A stretch of 24,153 nt of DNA from Flemingiibacterium sp045632605 (GTDB taxonomy: Bacteria > Bacillota > Clostridia > Oscillospirales > CAG-272): the NCBI GenBank assembly GCA_045632605.1, contig JAZQXA010000129.1, positions 1-24,153 on the forward strand. Reading direction: 5' to 3'. Of the stretch, positions 23,302-24,153 are shown piece after piece; within the stretch, counting starts at the first letter, position 1, and the number at the start of each line of letters is the position of its first letter. The notes below the pieces were generated by a model that saw only the letters and a list, made by a program, of their open reading frames with translations, did not search any database and was not told where the DNA came from. The position numbers and the translations under genes were made by a program.

Positions 23302-24153
23302 ATGAAAACTATTACAATCGGCGGCAAAATAACCGCCTCGTCCGTATCTCTTGGCTGCATGAGAATGGCCGGTCTTGACGACAAGTGCGTTGATGAAATT
23401 ATGAACACTGCTATTGAAAACGGAATAAATTACTTTGACCACGCAGACATTTACGGTCGCGGTAGTTCCGAAGCGCTGTTTGGTGCTTACCTTGCACGTC
23501 ACAAAGGTGTGCGCGATAAGATTTTCATCCAGACAAAGTGCGCTATACATGACGGACAGTATGATTTTTCCAAGGAACACATTATTTCATCTGTTGATGG
23601 CAGTTTGAAGCGTCTTGGTGTTGATTATGTTGATGCGCTATTACTGCACCGCCCCGACACATTAATGGAGCCGGATGAGGTTGCAGAGGCGTTTGATTTT
23701 CTTGAATCAAGCGGGAAAGTGCGTCATTTCGGTGTTTCAAATCACAATCCCATGCAAATTGAGTTGCTTAAAACAGCGGTAAAACAGCCGCTTACCATAA
23801 ATCAGCTTCAGTTCTCCGTAACCGAAGCCGGAATGGTTACTTCCGGCATGAACGTAAATATGAAGAACGCCGAATCAATAATGCACAACGGAAATGCACT
23901 CGAATATTCGCGCATAAATAAAATCACAATTCAGGCGTGGTCGCCGTTCCAGTTCGGATTTTTCAGGGGTACGTTCGTAGATAATCCTGATTTTCCCGAA
24001 CTTAACACAAAGCTTGCCGAAATTGCGGACAAATACAGCATCAGCAAGACCGGTGTTGCTGCCGCATGGATTCTCCGTCATCCGGCAAATATGCAGCTGA
24101 TTGCAGGAACTATGAATCCTGAGCATCTTCGCGACATCTGCACGGCCGCAAAT
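23302..24153 (+). CDS. Aldo/keto reductase (C-terminus cut by window edge)
   Basis: The frame is open for 284 codons from ATG 23302 (GGAAGG 8 nt upstream) to the edge. It is an AKR of the YdhF/YcsN-like group: SLGCMRMAG near the N-terminus, the catalytic tetrad Asp46/Tyr51/Lys79/His116 in FDHADIYG, IQTKC and LLLHRPD, then GKVRHFGVSNH, INQLQFS and the WSPFQFGFF segment. The C-terminal cofactor-binding part (ISKTGVAAAWILRHP, IAGTMNPEHL) is present, so only the last 15-25 residues should be missing (families run about 300). It should be an NADPH-dependent carbonyl reductase of the cytosol. It is 22 bp from the SDR stop and very likely cotranscribed. Confidence 0.93.
   Translation, partial: MKTITIGGKITASSVSLGCMRMAGLDDKCVDEIMNTAIENGINYFDHADIYGRGSSEALFGAYLARHKGVRDKIFIQTKCAIHDGQYDFSKEHIISSVDGSLKRLGVDYVDALLLHRPDTLMEPDEVAEAFDFLESSGKVRHFGVSNHNPMQIELLKTAVKQPLTINQLQFSVTEAGMVTSGMNVNMKNAESIMHNGNALEYSRINKITIQAWSPFQFGFFRGTFVDNPDFPELNTKLAEIADKYSISKTGVAAAWILRHPANMQLIAGTMNPEHLRDICTAAN

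Overview
The window looks like a chromosomal segment of a Gram-positive, low-to-moderate-GC anaerobe of the Clostridia (Bacillota), perhaps Oscillospiraceae-like. The lineage is inferred from gene content and signals: strong AGGAGG-type ribosome sites, consensus sigma-A promoters, a T-box leader before leuA, an SLH-domain surface protein, and a VTC / DUF4956 / CotH gene trio. I see no insertion sequence, phage gene, CRISPR array, rRNA or tRNA.

Layout. (1) 1-2839, minus strand: a surface module of a secreted subtilase, a small three-SLH-domain protein and an unfinished secreted protein, preceded by the C-terminal remnant of an AEC-type permease that still has a good promoter. (2) 3040-6433, plus: a tightly packed operon of a VUT-family (queuosine-precursor type) transporter, an SDR oxidoreductase, and a 668-codon DUF2357/PD-(D/E)XK-like protein whose nuclease motifs look destroyed. 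(3) 6430-8447, minus: leuA under a complete T-box leucine riboswitch. (4) 8518-14157: a small radical SAM protein, an Eis-like acetyltransferase, a DUF6512-like membrane protein, a DUF3784-like membrane protein with an SDR, and a CLC chloride carrier with a TrkA-C domain. (5) 14340-15402: a FlaR/adenylate-kinase-like P-loop protein and a divergent peptide deformylase homologue. (6) 15668-21377: an OmpR-type two-component system followed by a VTC polyphosphate-polymerase domain protein, a DUF4956 membrane protein and a membrane-anchored CotH kinase with methionine-rich repeats. (7) 21663-24153: an EamA transporter, another SDR and an aldo/keto reductase cut by the window edge.

How the genes work together. 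The most system-like locus is 15668-21377. The VTC protein keeps the basic residues expected of a polyphosphate polymerase. DUF4956 could supply the membrane part that yeast VTC complexes carry in cis, and CotH places a kinase-fold domain outside the membrane. A palindrome overlaps the -35 region of the VTC promoter, just downstream of the two-component genes, which suggests but does not show control by that response regulator. The second notable locus is 3040-6433, where an apparently inactive DUF2357 nuclease sits without any McrB-like partner behind a putative deazapurine transporter.

Limits: all family assignments come from reading the protein sequences by eye. No database search, structure prediction or alignment was run.
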